Positions 32,969 to 44,979 of a DNA stretch of 64,000 nucleotides are shown here, in pieces; position 1 is the first letter of the stretch, and each line of letters opens with the position of its first letter. A program made the position numbers and the translations under genes. Location of the stretch: NCBI GenBank assembly GCA_025738555.1, contig JAOVFP010000007.1, positions 1,302,001 to 1,366,000 of the forward strand, in the 5' to 3' direction. The notes under the pieces are model-generated. The model did no database searches and had not been told where the DNA came from. It saw only the letters and a program-made list of their open reading frames with translations. This DNA is from Cyathus striatus. Its lineage: Eukaryota; Basidiomycota; Agaricomycetes; Agaricales; Nidulariaceae.

Positions 32969-35135
32969 TACCGCTCTTTGGCATAAAATGTGAAATTGTC
33001 AACTCACAACATCGTATTTCAAGTTTTGAAGAGTTGTTCTTCAACTCAACTCTTTTTTCATTCCTTTATCAAAACTAATTCCGATATATTATGTCTATTA
33101 TATTCTACTTGAAAGTTCTGTGCTCATTCTACGACAGTTCATTCAAGTCAGTTCATCGCCTGCTACTAAGTAGTAAACACCGGACTCTACATTGGTCTGT
33201 CTCGACTAATACCTGTTATATGATTTTAACCTCTCAATCTCTGCTTCTTTCAATGCATACATACTAAAATTTTGTGGGCGACAGCCACAAAGTCGTTCTT
33301 GAGATGTGAGGTAGCATTGGATAAAGAGTAGATGGTTATGGTCAACCAGCTTCAAGATTGACTACAATTTGAGTCTGGCACAATCAATAAATTACCATGT
33401 ATTTGCTCTGAAATCAATTAGAAGTATCGAGTTAGAAATCATTGGATATATAGTTGGGATCTATGATGCAAAGTGCAAAATCATTCAATAAACGGAATCA
33501 ATATGATATCCGAAGCAGCATTTGGACACTGTGATAATCCCCCAAGGAAGACCCTGAATACCAGAGAGTTTAGACCATGAGTTTACGAATAATTTCCACC
33601 TCGTGCTTCATCATTTCTCTTTCAATAACCCTGGAAGTAAGACATGTTTCTCCATGTTTATCTGTTGTGTGAATCGGATGCTGCAAAGGATGAGTTGATT
33701 TGAAGTGCACATTTCCAGGTGCAAAATTCAGTCGCCCTGAATCAATAAAGCACGAAATCATTCAATAAATGAAATCAATACTGTTATCTTAATCAATAAA
33801 AATCAAATCGTTCAGAAACTCATTAATATGTGGATAATTGCTAGTGCTAGTGCTAATTCCATGGGGATTCGTAACATATATCAAAAATCATTTAGTTTTC
33901 CAGCAACAGAGTGAAATTTTGATGAGAAATAGGCATCATACAGGTTACTAAGAAATAACATATATGGTTCAATTCAGGTGTTGTATGTTGAGGAAGAAAG
34001 TAGGAAGAAGTTATGACAGAGAATGAAGAAGATATAAAAGGACTGTAGGCTATAAAAGTTAGTCAAGTTAAATAGCAAAAGGAAGAGATGAGGGAGGAGT
34101 AAAAATAACAGGTGAAGGAAACACAGTTCAAGATAAAAGTAATGAAAATGGGAAAGAAATACAGCACAAGATTATATAGTAGTAATAAGATTTTCAATTG
34201 ATAATGTTTTATCTAAAATAGTGGTCCAATTCATGAGTGTATTAAATATATTTTAAATAGTTTTAGTTATAATAGCAGCAGGAGCCAATCAAGTTGAGAT
34301 CCCAGCAAGAACCAATCAGATTAAGATTCCAAAGTTAGATCTCAAGATTGCCTTTTCAAGATGTCAAGAGTCCCCTAAGACCCACCTACCTTAAAAAGGT
34401 AGTGGGAATTGTACTTTGTTATCTTCCTATATGGACATATTCTTAGCATGCATTTGTCTATAACTCATGGCTTTACTCTGGTTCATCCAAAATTCCAGTT
34501 TCTAGTCTAAATGTTTACTTTATAGATTAGCTAATATGCAATTGCTTCAATTGTACAAATCATATAGTCTCTCTTAGCTATATTTTGTAAGACATTTAAT
34601 AGATAGTTATGTGTAGAAGGGCAGCCTCCTGTACCCTAAGAAATATAATTGAGAAGTGATAGCTAAATCTCTCTATTTTTCATATAATATTAGAACTCAG
34701 TATTAGTAATACACATTACAAGTACAAAGGTTGGGGCAAGTCCTGAGTTGCCAATCAAAGTGTTCTATTTTGGATACATTACTAAGGGAATGGGACATCT
34801 GAGAGCTGGGGTTGAGACTTGCACTGCCAGCAGAAATATCTATTTGATATATACTAAAGGAATAATACTAGATGTGTAATATATCTAATTACTAGAGTTC
34901 AAAAGACTATGTACATGCACCAAGTACTTGATTATTAGTGAGGGAATGCATTCCATGCATTCCTGTCATGTGATCAAATGTGAGGCATTAGAACCATTAT
35001 CTCTGAACCAGTTACTGCAGTTATACATAGCCTGGAACATGTCATGTGACTTTGTACTTGTACTCTGAGAATATCCTGCTGTTTGATCTACCACATGGAA
35101 TTCCACATGTATCACATGGCTCTGCATCATGTATG

Positions 35136-35460
35136 TGTTAGAAAAAATATTAAGTCAATATTTAGAGTATTCTAGAATAGTTCTATTTCATATATAGGTA
35201 GTGTACAGCTTTATTTGTAAAATGTATATAAGAAGGGCAGGAATGAGGAGGAAAAGCAAGCAACCCCAGGAGAAATCTTAGGTCTCTTCCACTCTAGAAG
35301 TGTAGTACATTGGAAATAGAATGAATCTGAACAGTACTTGAACTGAGTAATTTCATATTTGAAAAGTTTTGACTCTTTAGTTTACCACTTTTATACTTGT
35401 TTATATATAATCTGTGTTATCTCTCCCTTGAACTTACAGCCTGTGGTTTGGGATGATTAT
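35136..35460 (+). repeat. Possible solo LTR
   Basis: It begins TGTTAGAAAAAATATTAAGT, has a TATA-like GTATATAAGAAGGGCAGG about 90 bp in, and lies in AT-rich sequence. This layout is typical of fungal Copia-type LTRs. The 3' end and a target duplication are not identifiable, so the boundary is arbitrary. Confidence 0.3.
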
Positions 35461-35860
35461 TTGAATATTACAAAATATATTAGTTCTATTTAAATACAAA
35501 TCACAAATTCAGTGCATCAGAAGTCCTCACTAGTATTTGTACAAGCTTGAGATTCTAATTGTGATGAAAGCTGAAGTTGTAAGCCCATGTAAAGTCTGAT
35601 ATTGTGGAACATGCTTCAAATACATATTATAGTGTTTGCTAAGCACACATTCCACATTGGGCATCAGTCATTGACACCTTCCCTTCACCTTACTTCATTC
35701 ATAAGCATCTTGCATCTGAGTCTTACCCACCAAGTACTTTCTTAGTGAGCATATGTAGTGTGAGTAGAATTAACTGTATTTCATTTTATACTACATAGAG
35801 CTAAACTAGATACTTTAATGCTATATACCATCAGCTATAAGGTTAAAGAACAATTATTAC

Positions 35861-35954
35861 AGAAAGAGAAAGAGAAAGAGAAAGAGAAAGAGAAAGAGAA
35901 AGAGAAAGAGAAAGAGAAAGAGAAAGAGAAAGAGAAAGAGAAAGAGAAAGAGAA
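35861..35954 (+). repeat. (AGAAAG)n microsatellite
   Basis: About 15 uninterrupted copies of the hexamer AGAAAG, purine-only on the plus strand, followed by AATAATAG. Confidence 0.95.
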
Positions 35955-36839
35955 TAATAGAAAGTAAATATAACAGGGAAACATATTAATCATGCATTCA
36001 CAGGGTCAGAAAATTATTTCAGTCAACAATGTCAACTCATGCTACAATGTAAAAATAGAAACAGTACATTTCAACAACACAACAATGTGAGGTATACAAT
36101 TCTTATACATACTGCAGTATTTGTTACTACTTCATACTTTCAATAATACTATTTAGAACAAAATGTAGACTTTACCGTGAAATCATTCTCTTCAAATCAT
36201 AACTCACTTGCTAAATCCAGTATGCTTTAATATCATGCCTCTCTTTTGTTATTTTCCAAAAGTAATTTATTAAAACTCAGAGACAATTATGAAATAGTAG
36301 CCTTCTCTTGTATATTTCATGTGAATTGAACCACATGAAGGGAGCTTCCCTTCTGTCATCACTCTTTTTTGTTTTTGTTTTTTTTTAAATCCTGTATTTT
36401 ATGTCAGATGTCATCACTCAATTCTATATAGATTTAAGTTCTATGTTACTCATACACTTTATTGAGACTAAATTTTAAGTGTTAGTATAATACAACATCA
36501 CCTTTCAGAGCTCTTTCACATTCAAGTTGTTAGGTTACCCAACACAAACTCTATATCTCTTACTAGTGTATGTTAGTTATTGATCACTTGTAATTACCCT
36601 ATTTATAATTATCTCAATGACATTATTGAATGATACACTATCAAAAGCAAGTCAAAAGTAACCATGCTTCTCACCACTTACACACACTTCAAATATGTCT
36701 CTGAACTTAATAGAACTTAACTTTGAAATTGAAACAATACATCAGAGTAAAAGAATGAAAAAGAATTATCACAATTCAAAACAAATGAAGTCAACTAAGC
36801 TGGAAATAAAGTTCTAATCTATAGAATAAGAACTTCCAA

Positions 36840-38135
36840 TTATTTAGCCTTATGCAATTGTTCAATGTTTCCATATAAAATTGCAAGATGGGTCATACTT
36901 TCAAGAGTGTCAGGATGCTCCTTACCCAATATTCTGGTTCTTATTTCTAGGGCTGGCACTTCCAATTCCTCTGCCTCTTTCAATTTTCCAAGCTTTTGAT
37001 ATGTACATGCAAGGTTGGTCATACTGTGGAGAGTGTCAGGATGCTCCTTGCCTAGTACTCTTGTTCTGATTTCTAATGCTGGAACTTCCAATTCCACTGC
37101 CTCTTTCAATTTTCCAAGATGTTGATATGTACATGCAAGATTGGCCATACTTATAAGAGTGAAAGGATGCTCCTTGCCCAGTACTCTAGTTCTGATTTCA
37201 AGGACTAGCACTTCCAATTCCTCTGCCTCTTTCAATTTTCCAAGTTTTCGATATGTACATGCAAGGTTGGCCATACTGTGAAAAGTGTCAGGATGCTCCT
37301 TGCCCAGTACTCTTGTTCTAATATCTAATGCTGTAACTTCCAATTTCACTGCCTCTTTCAATCTTCCAAGGCTTTGATATGTAGATGCAAGATTGGCCAT
37401 ACTCATAAGAGTGGAAGGATGCTCCTTGCCTAGTCTTTGAGTTCTGATTTCAAGGACTGGCACTTCTAAGTCCTCTGCCTCTTTCAATTTTCCAAGGGAT
37501 CTATATGTGCATGCAATATTGGCCATACTACCAAGAGTGTCAGGATGCTCTTTTCCCAGTACTCTGGTCCTAATTTCTAGGGCTGGCACTGCTAATTTCT
37601 CTGCCTCTTTCAATTTTCCAAGTTTTCGATATGTACATGCAAGGTTGGCCATACTCATAAGAGTGGAAGGATGCTCCTTGCCCAGTACTCTGATTCTTAT
37701 CTGAAGGACTAGCACTTCTAAGTCCTCTGTCTCTTTCCATTTCCCAAGGTTATCATATATACATGCAAGATTGGACATACTATGAAGAGTGTTAGGATGC
37801 TCTTTTCCCAATACTCTAGTTCCAATTTCAAGAGCTAGCACTGCTAACTTCTCTGCCTCTTTCCATTTCCCAAGGCTTCCATATGTACATACAAGGTTGG
37901 CCATACTAATAAGGGTGGAAGGATGCTCCTTACCTAGTACTCTATTTCTGATTTCTATGGCTAACACTTCCAATTCCTCTGCTTCTTTCAATTTTCCAAG
38001 CTTTCCATATGTACATGCAAGGTTTGCCATACACATAAGAGTGTCAGGATGCTCTTTTCCCAGTACTCTGGTTCCAATTTCTAGAGCTAGTACTGCTAAT
38101 TTCTCTGCCTCTTTCCATTTCCCAAGGTTATCATA
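36840..38135 (-). CDS. C-terminal TPR segment of NB-ARC/TPR gene 2, cut off by the hAT insertion
   Basis: About 431 codons, ten more 42-residue TPRs, ending LYGNIEQLHKAK and TAA 36840-36842. It is the downstream part of the gene starting at 44921. The frame before the element (..NLACT, ending in the target duplication) and after it (YDNLGKWKEAEKL) join in phase if the 3467-bp element and one 8-bp duplication are ignored; the whole protein would be about 1500 residues. It has no start codon or promoter of its own, apart from a GTG within the inverted repeat, so it is probably untranslated at present. Repeats here are more divergent from each other than in gene 1. Confidence 0.8.
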   Translation of the reverse strand, partial: YDNLGKWKEAEKLAVLALEIGTRVLGKEHPDTLMCMANLACTYGKLGKLKEAEELEVLAIEIRNRVLGKEHPSTLISMANLVCTYGSLGKWKEAEKLAVLALEIGTRVLGKEHPNTLHSMSNLACIYDNLGKWKETEDLEVLVLQIRIRVLGKEHPSTLMSMANLACTYRKLGKLKEAEKLAVPALEIRTRVLGKEHPDTLGSMANIACTYRSLGKLKEAEDLEVPVLEIRTQRLGKEHPSTLMSMANLASTYQSLGRLKEAVKLEVTALDIRTRVLGKEHPDTFHSMANLACTYRKLGKLKEAEELEVLVLEIRTRVLGKEHPFTLISMANLACTYQHLGKLKEAVELEVPALEIRTRVLGKEHPDTLHSMTNLACTYQKLGKLKEAEELEVPALEIRTRILGKEHPDTLESMTHLAILYGNIEQLHKAK

Positions 38136-38143
38136 TGTACATG
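38136..38143. repeat. Target-site duplication of the hAT element (left)
   Basis: TGTACATG, repeated exactly at 41611-41618. Eight bases is the standard hAT length. The target lies in the codons for CTY of a TPR. Confidence 0.9.
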
Positions 38144-41100
38144 TAGGGTCTAACACGGATACATCCGGACCATATCCGGATATTAAAAACGGTTATACGT
38201 ATAATTCGGATCGGTTACGGATAAATCTGCGGATATCTGCTGTATCCGTAATTATTCGCGTTAATTACTTGGCACAAGCTTAATTCATTAATTAAGGTTC
38301 CCAATTGACTAATGACTTATATTTTGAAGTAATAAACTGCTATTCAATAATAAATAATGAAGAATTGCATAAGTAACTTGTAAATACACATAGAATTACA
38401 CTAATTTACACTTCATGTTCTTTTGGACTTTGGGATACCTATGATGATCCACTCATTACCTTCTCAATTACCTGAGTTGCTGAATCAAAGCCTGGAAACA
38501 AAGGTGTTTTAGCCCATGAGCCTAAAGCCATTTGGGCTTTAAAAGTTTGTGAACTCATGTTGTGCTGCAAGTGATTAATCTGTAAACGACCTGATGAGAA
38601 AGCTCGTTCACAATCAACAGAAGATGCTACAACTCAATTAGAATTTTAATTACTAAAATAATGGCATTTGACTTACTGGGAGCTGAGCAGAAGTCCAAGC
38701 CCATACGTGAAACATATGGCTGAATACTCTGAGTATTGTTCCAATACTTCATATATCCACCCATATTCACAATGGAAGAGGTAGGAACCAAGGGGTCTGT
38801 AAGATATCCTTCAATGCTATCAATAACTGGTGGTGGCCCAATACCCGGAAGTGAATATTTCGAAAGTCGGATCTTTTATCAAAGTCAAATCAAAGTTAGC
38901 ACAATAAATATTTATGAATGTTTAAATACCTGTGGTGTTTCTGACTCTATCTCTTCCCCTTCCCCATCTGGTGCATATTTCTTTTTCCAACAATCAATAA
39001 CAGCTGTTTTGATATCTCTAATTTCACTTGGCTTGCGTCCATTATCTTTAAACCATTTCAATTTACGATCTGGGCACATAACTGCAGATAAATGTAATCA
39101 GAAGATAGCAAATATAATAACTGACAAAAACATATACCAATTGCAATCAAGTAAACATCACAATCATTTGTAAATATTGAGTATTTTTCCAGAACAAGAA
39201 GAGCTGCCTGTCCTGCGACACGAATAACATCTGCAGCACCTGTATCCTGTTTGACAATTTCTAGTGACTGCTGAATACGTTCTAGTTCAGGCAAGGCATC
39301 TACTATCAAAGGAACCTCTTCTGTGGAGAATAGTTTTGTAAATGTTTGAAATAGCTATTGCAAACTAATCAGAATAATATTTAAGATGAACTTTCAACAT
39401 ACCAATAGAACTTCTTCAACTTCACGTGCAAGTTCCCACTGCCTCTCTGATAATCGAAATTGCTGCAACTTATTGATGGAATTTCCAGTTAGTTGTTCAA
39501 TCACAGGCTGGAAAAATATATGTGAAGATAAACAAGCAAGGTCTGAATTCCAGCGGTTGGAACACGTCGATCAAGAGTTCTTGAAGTACCACTGAGGTCT
39601 TTATCATATTTGACAAGCATGTCAAACTTCTCTTTTACTGTTGTTGCATCATGAACCTGGCGAGCCAATCCTGCTACCTATGAAGAAGTCAGAAAGCAGC
39701 TATTTATAATTATAAATGAATATACCCGAGGAAAAATTCCCAATGCAATTTGACGTTCAACTTTGTCAATTTGAATACCTTCACTTTCCATCATCTGAAT
39801 AGCCTTCTCCTGGAGAGTTTTGACAACTGCATTGTCATGTGTCTCCTTACCATCATCCTCAAGAGCAACATCACCAGATGCATCAGCCTCTTCTATAGCA
39901 GCCTCTTCATCATCCAACCTTTCATCACCTTGATCGATTATAATTTCAGTTTCTATGGCAATATTCGGAGTTGCCTCTCCACGTCTTCGATTTGATCTGA
40001 CTGTATTTGCTGCTATTTGGATAGCCTTCTTCTTTATTGGCTGCCTGAAGAAGAAAGCTATGAAACTCTAAACATTGTATCAGTTAAAATATTTATTTCT
40101 GAAATACAATCCACCTACCTTTGCAACTAAATTGATAATATGAGCAAAGCATCTAGTTCGGGATGACATTCCTTCAAATTCTGGAAGATAATCAGGTAGA
40201 CTACGAGCTAGACCATCACAGTTAGCTGCATTATCCATGCAGAGCACATGAATTTTAAGGCCAAAGCGCTTTATACAATCAGCCAGAACCTCTGCAAGGT
40301 ATTGACCACTATGGCTTTTGGTAAGCCTAATTGTTGACCATCAGTATATGATAATATAATGTTTGAAAGTTGCTTACCGAATAAACTCCAATACAGCACG
40401 ATGAATGACTCCATCCACATACCAAATAACAACTACACCAAGATAGGAAATGGTGATTGGTGCAGTCCATCCATCCAAAGCAATATGAACTGAAATTCCT
40501 AATTTCTGTTAACTATGAGTATGATTAATTTTAATTCATATGAGATTTAATTCCTACCAAAAAGTACTCCTTAACATGCTTTGAAAACTCAATGTATAAA
40601 GCATGTATGTCCCGGCTAATTGTAATAGGAAGTGGAATTTTGGTACCAGGACGTAACATTTCCACTTCCTTCTGATATTCTTCATCCAAAACAAAGTTGA
40701 ATGGACGATGGTGCTTAGCACATCGAAGAGCAATGAGTGCACGATGGGCTGCTTCAGAATACTGTAAGGAAGGAGTGATAGCAGACTTAGAAGATGTAGT
40801 GAGCTGTGGGCCACTGAAGTGTGCATCACAAATATCCATATATTTGCGTAAATTGCTTGTGCCATCTGCTGTATTCAGTCGTTCACGTGTATGTGCAGGA
40901 TGTTCTTCTGGAGTCCTGGTTTTGCATCTAAATACAAGGTCTATAACACCTGGTTGGCCATTTTCTCTTGGTCTGCGCTGGATAGATACATTGTAGTGAT
41001 CATATGCATCAGACCGCCAGGTAGCACATGTGCCTTCTAATTTAATTTTTGGTAATTTTGTGGATTATTTAGGTAGGCTGTAACTCACCTAGAATATCTT

Positions 41101-41610
41101 CATCTGACATATCCCATATCTCAGCATCACTTTTTTTGATAGCTTAACTGCACTCTTCCGTTGTCTGCTTTTGATAGGAGAAATAATAACTGGAGCAGTA
41201 ATAACACCAGATATGTCTTCTGGAGTTGGTGTACGAAACATGTTTCTCTCAGAGACAGCAGCAACATCACTACCTGGTACTGCTGGTTGGGTAGTTGGTG
41301 CTTTGGCGGAGCGACCCTTCCCGCGTGTACCCTTAGGTGGCATGATATGAAAGTGCAGAGTAGGAATGAAAATGATGGGGAGTCGATCTCAGGGTCTCGA
41401 AGCACTTCAAATTCTAAAAATACATCTTTGACGACATGCCGGGTCACTAGTTAGCTGAGTTTAAAAATTACTTCTAAATTTATGTATGTATAATTACGGA
41501 TATGGCAGGATCCGCGGATAATACCGTACTTTATCCGAACGGATATATATCCGTACGGTAAACCGGATACGGTTATATAACCGATTTTTGGCTAACCATG
41601 TTAGTCCCTA
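38144..41610 (-). mobile_element. hAT transposon, 3467 bp, inserted in NB-ARC/TPR gene 2
   Basis: Short imperfect terminal inverted repeats: TAGGGTCTAACACGGAT at the left and TAGGGACTAACATGGTT read inward from the right. These fit the YARNG start of hAT ends. Perfect 8-bp target duplications flank it. Subterminal regions are dense in ATCCG/CGGAT in both orientations (38150-38250 and 41505-41575), the usual transposase-binding pattern of hAT elements. One nearly complete transposase gene lies on the minus strand. The perfect duplication and near-complete gene point to a recent insertion. Confidence 0.93.
38439..41343 (-). CDS. hAT-family transposase
   Basis: A multi-exon gene from ATG 41343 to TAG 38439-38441. 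Confirmed introns: 41037-41091 (55 nt, phase 1) and 40499-40557 (59 nt); more follow. N-terminus: basic, then GVITAPVIISPIK and a BED-like region with WRSDAYDHYN. RNase-H-like core: VHIALDGWTAPITISYLGVV, HSGQYLAEVLADCIKRFGL, CMDNAANCDGLARSLPDYL, RTRCFAHIINLVAK. An acidic linker follows (39.84-39.95 kb), then the C-terminal hAT dimerisation region APTSSVDCERAFSSGRLQIN and MSSQTFKAQMALGSW. One defect is visible: after KLSKK a run of seven A (about 41133-41139) is one base short of the frame needed for SDAEIWDMSDEDIL, and the decayed relative supports that reading. If real, the protein is inactivated near residue 70; a sequencing error in the A-run is the alternative. Confidence 0.88.
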
Positions 41611-44600
41611 TGTACATGCAAGATTGACCATGCTTGTAAAAGTGGAAGGATGCTCCTTTCCCAGTGCTCTGGTTCTGATATCTAGGACTAGTATGTTCAA
41701 TTCCTCTGCCTCTTTCAATTTTCCAAGGTTTTCATATGTACATGCAAGATTGGCCATACTTATAAGGGTCTCAGGATGCTCTTTTCCCAGCACTTTGGTT
41801 TCAATTTCAAGGACAAGCACCTCTAAGTCCTCTGCTGCTTTCAATTTTCCAAGGGATGTATATGTGCATGCAAGATTGGCCATACTACCAAGAGTGTCAG
41901 GATGCTCTTTTCCAAGTACTCTGGTTTGGATTTCTAGGGCTAGCACTTTTAATCTCTCTGCATCATTCCATTTTCCAAGATTTCCATATGTACATGCAAG
42001 ATTGGCCATGCTTATAAGGGTGGAAGGGTGCTCATTGCCCAGTACTCTGGTTCTGATTTCTAGAGCTAGCACTTCCAATTTCTCTGCCTCTTTGAATTTT
42101 CCAAAGGATCTATATGTACATGCAAGATTAGTCATGCTTATAAGGGTGTTAGGATGCTCTTTTCCTAATACTCTAGTTCTGATTTCTAGGGCTGAGACTT
42201 CCAATTCCTCTGCCTCTTTCAATTTTCCAAGTTTTCGATATGTACATGCAAGGTTGGCCATACTGTGAAGAGTGTCAGGATGCTCCTTGCCCAGCACTTG
42301 GGTTCTGATATCTAGAACTAGCACTTCCAATTCCATTGCCTCTTTTGATTTTCCAAGGGATCTATATGCACTTGCAAGATTGAACATACTATTAACAGTG
42401 TCAGGGTGCTCTTTTCCCAGTACTCTGGTTCTGATTTCTAGGACTGGCACTTCTAATTCCTCTGCCTCTTTCCATCTTCCAAGCTTTTTATATGTACATG
42501 CAAGGTTGGCCATACTCATAAGGGTGGAAGGATGCTCCTTGCCCAGTACTCTGGTTCTGATTTTTAGTGCTAGCACTTCCAATTCTTCTGCCTCTTTCCA
42601 TTTTCCAAGGTTTTCATATGTACATGCAAGATTGGCCATGCTCCTAAGAGTGTCAGGATGCTCTTTGCCCAGAACTCTAGTTCTGATTTCAAGTACTAAC
42701 ACTTCTAAGTCCTCTGCCTCTTTCAATTTTCCAAGGGATCTATATGTGCATGCAAGATTGGACATACTATAAAGAGTGTCAGGATGCTCTTTTCCCAGTA
42801 CTCTGGTCCTAATTTCTAGGGCTGGCACTGCTAATTTCTCTGCCTCTTTCAATTTTCCAAGCCTTTCATATGTACCTGCAAGGTTGGCCATACTCATAAT
42901 TGTGGATGGATGCTCCTTGCCCAGTACTCTGATTCTTATTTCAAGAACTAACACTTCTAAGTTCTCTGCCTCTTTCCATTTTCCAAGGTTTTTATATGTA
43001 CATGCAAGATTGGCCATACTTATAAGAGTGTCAAAATGCTCCTTTCCCAGTACTCTGGTTTTGATTTCCAGGGCTAGCACTTCCAATTCCTCTGCTTCTT
43101 TCCATTTTCCAAGCTCTCTGTATGCACATGCAAGATTACCCATGCTCATGAGTGTATGAGGGTGCTCTTTGCCCAGTATTCGTGTTCCAATTTCTAGTGC
43201 TAGCACTCCCAAATCCTCTGCCTGTTTCAATTTTCCAAGGGATTTACATGCACTTGCCAGACTGATAATACTCTTAAGGGTGACAGGATGCTCTTCTGTA
43301 TAAATTTGTTTTGTTATTTTAAATATTCTTTCTCTTAAATTCAATTCTATTTTAGATATGCCAATTTTGTGCAATACAGCTGCTAACTTCCATAGAAGAA
43401 TGTAGTCTTGATTGCTGTATAATTCCTCTTCATTTGAGAGAATATTAATAACATGAGCTGCAATCATTTGATTATATGCATATTCCTCAGATGTATTCTC
43501 ATATCTTATTGACATTGCTAATATCCCACCAGTATTCAATATCCATAATTTTTTTTCAGTAATTGATAGTCTATCTTGACACCAATGCTGAACTACTGGG
43601 TGTAGGCTATAACATTTTGTGACCATGTGTTTTTTTATTAATGAATATGATAAGAGCATTGCAATTGCTTCAGTGAATAACAGATAATTCCAATCTCCAT
43701 TATCATCCAAATTCAACAAATCGTTATTCATATTCCTAATCAAAGAAGATCTACTTTCATCATAATATCCAGCAAGTGTTACATGGCAGTTCTCAGCTGC
43801 TCTTTGAAACATTACTTGAGGAATGTTTTCATGGTGAAGAAAGGCACAAATATTTATAATATTAACTGCATATTTGGCTGCACATGCTATGTCATATTGT
43901 GTCACATCTTGTGACATTTTGTCTATTTTCTGAAAAGAAATTTCCCAAGTGCCATAAACAGTCTTATCATACTTGGATGCACCACAAAATGTTTTATTGT
44001 TCATTAATTTTGCTCTGTGCTTCTTGTAAACACTCTTAAACTCTGTAATGTCACAACCAGATTGTATGTATGCTCCTGCATGATCAATAGCAAGTGGAAG
44101 CCCATAAAGCTCAGAAACTATTTCTTTGGCCACATTTTCATATGTTTCAAATTGTTGAGAGAGCCCACTAACTTTTAGTAGTAGACATACAGCAGTATCT
44201 TCACTCATTTCTGTAACCTCCATTGAGTGTTCAACTGTAGTTATTTTTCTCAGTTCATGATTTCTGCTTGTGATCAATATATTTCCCTTATTCTTAGGTG
44301 GTAGGAAGTTCTCCACATTTTTTGAGTGACCATCAGCATTATCAAAGACCATTAACCACCTGCACTTTTGAATAGATATCCAATTGAGCACCACAGCTGG
44401 AGAAAATTCCAATCTCTGAGAAACAAGATAATTTTTGAAGATATCCCTAAGACTTTGTATCACAGTATCTTCTGAGGAGGTATCAATCCAAAATGTGTAA
44501 ACATAGCTGTACAAGAGTTAATATTATATCATTGTAAATTAAAGTTCACTTACAAATCTTCTGTGTCATCTATAAACTTTAGACAGATTTGGGTTTTACC

Positions 44601-44921
44601 AATTCCTCCCATTCCATATAGAAGAAAATATTTTCTGGATACATCATTTGAAATCTCAGGCTTAAAATGTCTCTTCATGACTTCAAGATATTTTTCTTGT
44701 CCTGTAAACATTTGGCTTGTGCATGGAGGTGTTTGTTGAATAGGAGATAGTCGCCCATTTTCGGCTACATTGACCTGAAACAGTAAATATTTCAAGTACA
44801 GTTCACAAATATACTCTCAAATAAAATTTACCTGAGAATTGACATAATAATTGGGTTGGTCTATCATGATAGGTTGATTTTGTACAAAGTTGCTTGCGAA
44901 TGGAAATACTCCGGAGGCCAT
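41608..44921 (-). CDS. NB-ARC/TPR (NLR-like) protein, gene 2, 5' part before the hAT insertion
   Basis: Three exons: 44832-44921, 44554-44774 and from 44506; introns of 57 nt (44775-44831) and 47 nt (44507-44553). The protein begins MASGVFPFASN. Motifs: P-loop GMGGIGKTQ residues 84-92; kinase-2 RWLMVFDNAD 153-162; GNILITSR 178-185; GLPLAIDHAG 239-248; LHPVVQHWCQDRL near 405-417. TPRs start near residue 490, after WKLAAVLHKIG, the Trp that is a stop in gene 1. About 13 TPRs follow until the frame ends at residue 1069 at a TAG formed by the first bases of the hAT element. The truncated product would still hold the full NB-ARC and half the sensor array, so it may be stable. This family is proposed to act in fungal non-self recognition; no effector domain is fused at the N-terminus. 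Confidence 0.88.
41611..41618. repeat. Target-site duplication of the hAT element (right)
   Basis: TGTACATG, identical to 38136-38143. Confidence 0.9.
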
Positions 44922-44971
44922 GTTGAAAGACACAGGGAATAGACTGCAATGTGCATCAATGAGCATCTTAT

Positions 44972-44979
44972 CTTTATAT
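44972..44979 (-). promoter_or_regulatory. TATA box of NB-ARC/TPR gene 2
   Basis: Minus strand ATATAAAG starting 51 bp upstream of ATG 44921, the same spacing as in gene 1. The downstream AAGATAAGATG and CATTGCAGT strings are conserved too. Confidence 0.55.

Larger units (their letters stand above)
32970..36839. other. AT-rich intergenic stretch, no gene recognised
   Basis: Nearly 4 kb without a convincing coding region. It contains the hexanucleotide microsatellite at 35.86 kb and a possible LTR near 35.14 kb. It forms the junction between the two duplicated units. 34.25-34.45 kb has a short direct repeat (agccaatcaagttgagat / aaccaatcagattaagat). Confidence 0.45.

Noticed and set aside
35861..35954. 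AGAAAG tract as a possible telomeric or functional repeat
   Set aside because: The hexamer is not a telomere unit and the tract is short and uninterrupted, so it is an ordinary microsatellite.
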